This document shows, one piece after another, positions 5,047 through 6,504 of a stretch of 6,504 nucleotides of DNA; within the stretch, counting starts at the first letter, position 1, and each line of letters starts with the position of its first letter. Under the pieces are notes generated by a model. The model saw nothing but the letters and a program-made list of their open reading frames with translations, was not told the origin of the DNA and ran no database searches. The stretch is from JALSIF01 sp026981635 [NCBI: bacterium] (GTDB taxonomy: Bacteria; 4484-113; JALSIF01). Both the position numbers and the translations under genes were made by a program. The DNA lies in contig JALSIF010000014.1 in the NCBI GenBank assembly GCA_026981635.1, positions 1 to 6,504 on the forward strand, written 5' to 3'.

Positions 5047-6504
5047 ATGGAACCAAAGAATAGACCTCAACCCACTCCTGCCTATCTGGCCGCTCTTGCG
5101 GGATTCTTACATGATCTGGGAAAGGTTGGACAACGTGCCTATCCCCCCGGTATTGAGGGGGTAAGAGAAGCTTTTCCTGAGGCGGAGAGCAATTTCAGAG
5201 AGGAGAACTGGCACCTTTGGCTTAAGGACCATCATCAGTACAGAGAAGGAGAAAAGGTCACCTGGTTCTCCCACTACCACGTTCTCTGGTCTGGATACTT
5301 GGCGGAGCAGTTGGGGCTTACGGATGAGTGGAAGCCGGTTCGCCAAGCTGTATTACTGCACCACTGCCCGACCCCCAACGCCCCCCTCTCGGAGCTACTT
5401 GCCCGGGCCGACCGCCTAGCCAGCGGCATGGATCGGATCACCGTCCCGGAGAAGGGAGATGCCTGGAAAACCCCACTGATTCCCATTCTCAAGGAGGTTG
5501 GGCTTCAGGTTGAGACTGGAAATGGCTTGTCTGGAGAGGCTGGACCCGACGATGACTGCGGTTTCCCCCTGGGATATGGACTGGAACTGGCCGAGGATAA
5601 GTATCCCGCCCGTGGCTTCCCTTTCCCTCAGCCGGGGCAGTCCCTGAGTGAAAGTGAATACGAGAAACTCTGGGGAGAAATCCTTAACGTTGCAAAAGAG
5701 CTCAGGTTCGGTGGCGACCCGGATATAGCTGTTTCCCAAGTGGCTGGCCTGGTTGAGTGGTACTGCTGGCCTGTTCATGACTCCTCCTACGGAACCGTAA
5801 ACGACGTGAGTCTGGCTGATCATTCCAGGGCGGTAGCCACCGTTGCCGCCTGCCTGGCGAGGGTGGCTGAGGAGCGGACCGGTTCAAGCCAGGTTGGAGA
5901 ATGGGCGGTAACTGAACTCTTTGGGAACTACCCCAAAGAGGCAAGGAAGAGTGAACCGGAAGGGGTTGATCCCTCCTTCAAGGAGGACATCTTCAGGCTG
6001 GTAGTTGGCGATCTCAAGGGGATTCAGCGCTTCATCTACGACGTCTTTGGTGAGGGGACGGCAAAGCAGCTTAGGGCTAGGAGTTTCACCGTAGAGATCT
6101 GGTGCGATCGGCTGGCCGCCTATCTCTGCCGAGAGGTGGGGATCCCCGAAGCCTGCCGCATATATGCCACCGGCGGCAAGTTCCTCCTCCTTCTTCCCAA
6201 TCTGACGAAACTCACCTGGAAGGACAGCTCGGAAAACCGTCACCAAGGTAGCCTGACTGACTATCTTAGGTACTTCCAGGACCTGGTAAATGAGGACATA
6301 GAGCAGACCTTTGACCACCGGGTACCTTTGCGGCTGGTGCTTGCGTCGGTTCCCCTGAGCCAGCTTGACCTGATCAAGCCGGGGAAGCTTAGGGAGAAGC
6401 TTGATGAGCTGATGAAGCTTCTCAACCTGGCCTCCGGCCACCCCTACTGGGAGCTGCCGGGGGAATTTTTCTCTCCCCTGGAGCCGCCCGCTGAATACAT
6501 CTCA
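5047..6504 (+). CDS. cas10 (csm1): type III CRISPR Cas10/Csm1, N-terminal part (3' end outside window)
   Basis: An open frame of 486 codons runs from ATG 5047 to the last base of the window with no stop. Residues 1 to about 130 form an HD nuclease domain: FLHDLGK with H22 and D23, HYH at 76-78, HHC with H105-H106, and ADRLASGMDR at about 121-130, the usual end of the Csm1 HD domain. A less conserved linker follows. The first Palm domain begins near residue 318 with VVGDLKGIQRFIY (D322), then AKQLRARSF and ATGGKFLLLLPN (G376-G377). The GGDD cyclase motif of the second Palm lies beyond the window, so cyclic oligoadenylate synthesis cannot be judged. Cas10 is the signature subunit of type III effector complexes that cut transcript-bound DNA; the HD region and ADRLASGMDR favour Csm1 (III-A) over Cmr2. 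AGGTGG (5038-5043) is a weak, close ribosome site. It is the first gene of its unit; the csm genes would follow downstream. G+C is lower than in the genes to the left. Confidence 0.9.
   Translation, partial: MEPKNRPQPTPAYLAALAGFLHDLGKVGQRAYPPGIEGVREAFPEAESNFREENWHLWLKDHHQYREGEKVTWFSHYHVLWSGYLAEQLGLTDEWKPVRQAVLLHHCPTPNAPLSELLARADRLASGMDRITVPEKGDAWKTPLIPILKEVGLQVETGNGLSGEAGPDDDCGFPLGYGLELAEDKYPARGFPFPQPGQSLSESEYEKLWGEILNVAKELRFGGDPDIAVSQVAGLVEWYCWPVHDSSYGTVNDVSLADHSRAVATVAACLARVAEERTGSSQVGEWAVTELFGNYPKEARKSEPEGVDPSFKEDIFRLVVGDLKGIQRFIYDVFGEGTAKQLRARSFTVEIWCDRLAAYLCREVGIPEACRIYATGGKFLLLLPNLTKLTWKDSSENRHQGSLTDYLRYFQDLVNEDIEQTFDHRVPLRLVLASVPLSQLDLIKPGKLREKLDELMKLLNLASGHPYWELPGEFFSPLEPPAEYIS

Noticed and set aside
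5416-6441. Minus-strand frames of 135, 80 and 185 codons opposite cas10
   Set aside because: The plus-strand frame has HD and Palm motifs over its whole length; the minus frames overlap each other and have no recognisable features.

Overview
The window is bacterial DNA with a GC-rich core (roughly 60-65% G+C by eye; the right-hand cas10 region and the short intergenic stretches are visibly more AT-rich). Tight packing, Shine-Dalgarno sites of the GGAGG type, sigma70-like promoters, a TPP riboswitch and a signal-peptide-bearing protein that looks like an outer-membrane beta-barrel point to a diderm bacterium. The GC-rich, compact style and the type III CRISPR gene would suit a thermophile, but I cannot place the species from this sequence.

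Layout: (1) 2-352 (+) is the C-terminal end of an alpha/beta hydrolase. (2) 384-1997 (+) is a complete cytoplasmic zinc carboxypeptidase or dipeptidase-type enzyme with an HELGH motif, closest in pattern to the angiotensin-converting-enzyme family M2. (3) Convergent to it, with only 3 bases between stop codons, lies a two-gene minus-strand operon: a 12-TM NCS1 transporter of the CytX type (2673-4148), followed without a gap by a 223-residue putative outer-membrane barrel (2001-2672). The operon is preceded by a 5' leader of about 240 nt carrying a TPP riboswitch (4293-4386) and, next to the start codon, a perfect 8-bp stem that covers part of the ribosome binding site. A TTGACT/TATAAT promoter lies just ahead of the aptamer. 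(4) 4455-4934 (-) is an unrecognised 159-residue acidic protein with five 9-residue DP-type repeats. (5) A 112-bp divergent intergenic region precedes cas10/csm1 (5047 to the window end, +), the large subunit gene of a type III CRISPR effector, here only its N-terminal 486 codons.

How the parts fit: the riboswitch predicts that the transporter imports a thiamin precursor such as hydroxymethylpyrimidine (or thiamin itself) and is shut off at the level of translation when TPP is plentiful. The barrel-like protein is co-transcribed and translationally coupled to it, so it is a candidate outer-membrane partner for the same nutrient. The cas10 gene begins a separate transcription unit that extends out of the window; no CRISPR array or other cas gene is visible here. 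The most noteworthy items are the riboswitch-linked transporter plus barrel pair, the SD-sequestering stem, and the DP-repeat protein between the two systems.
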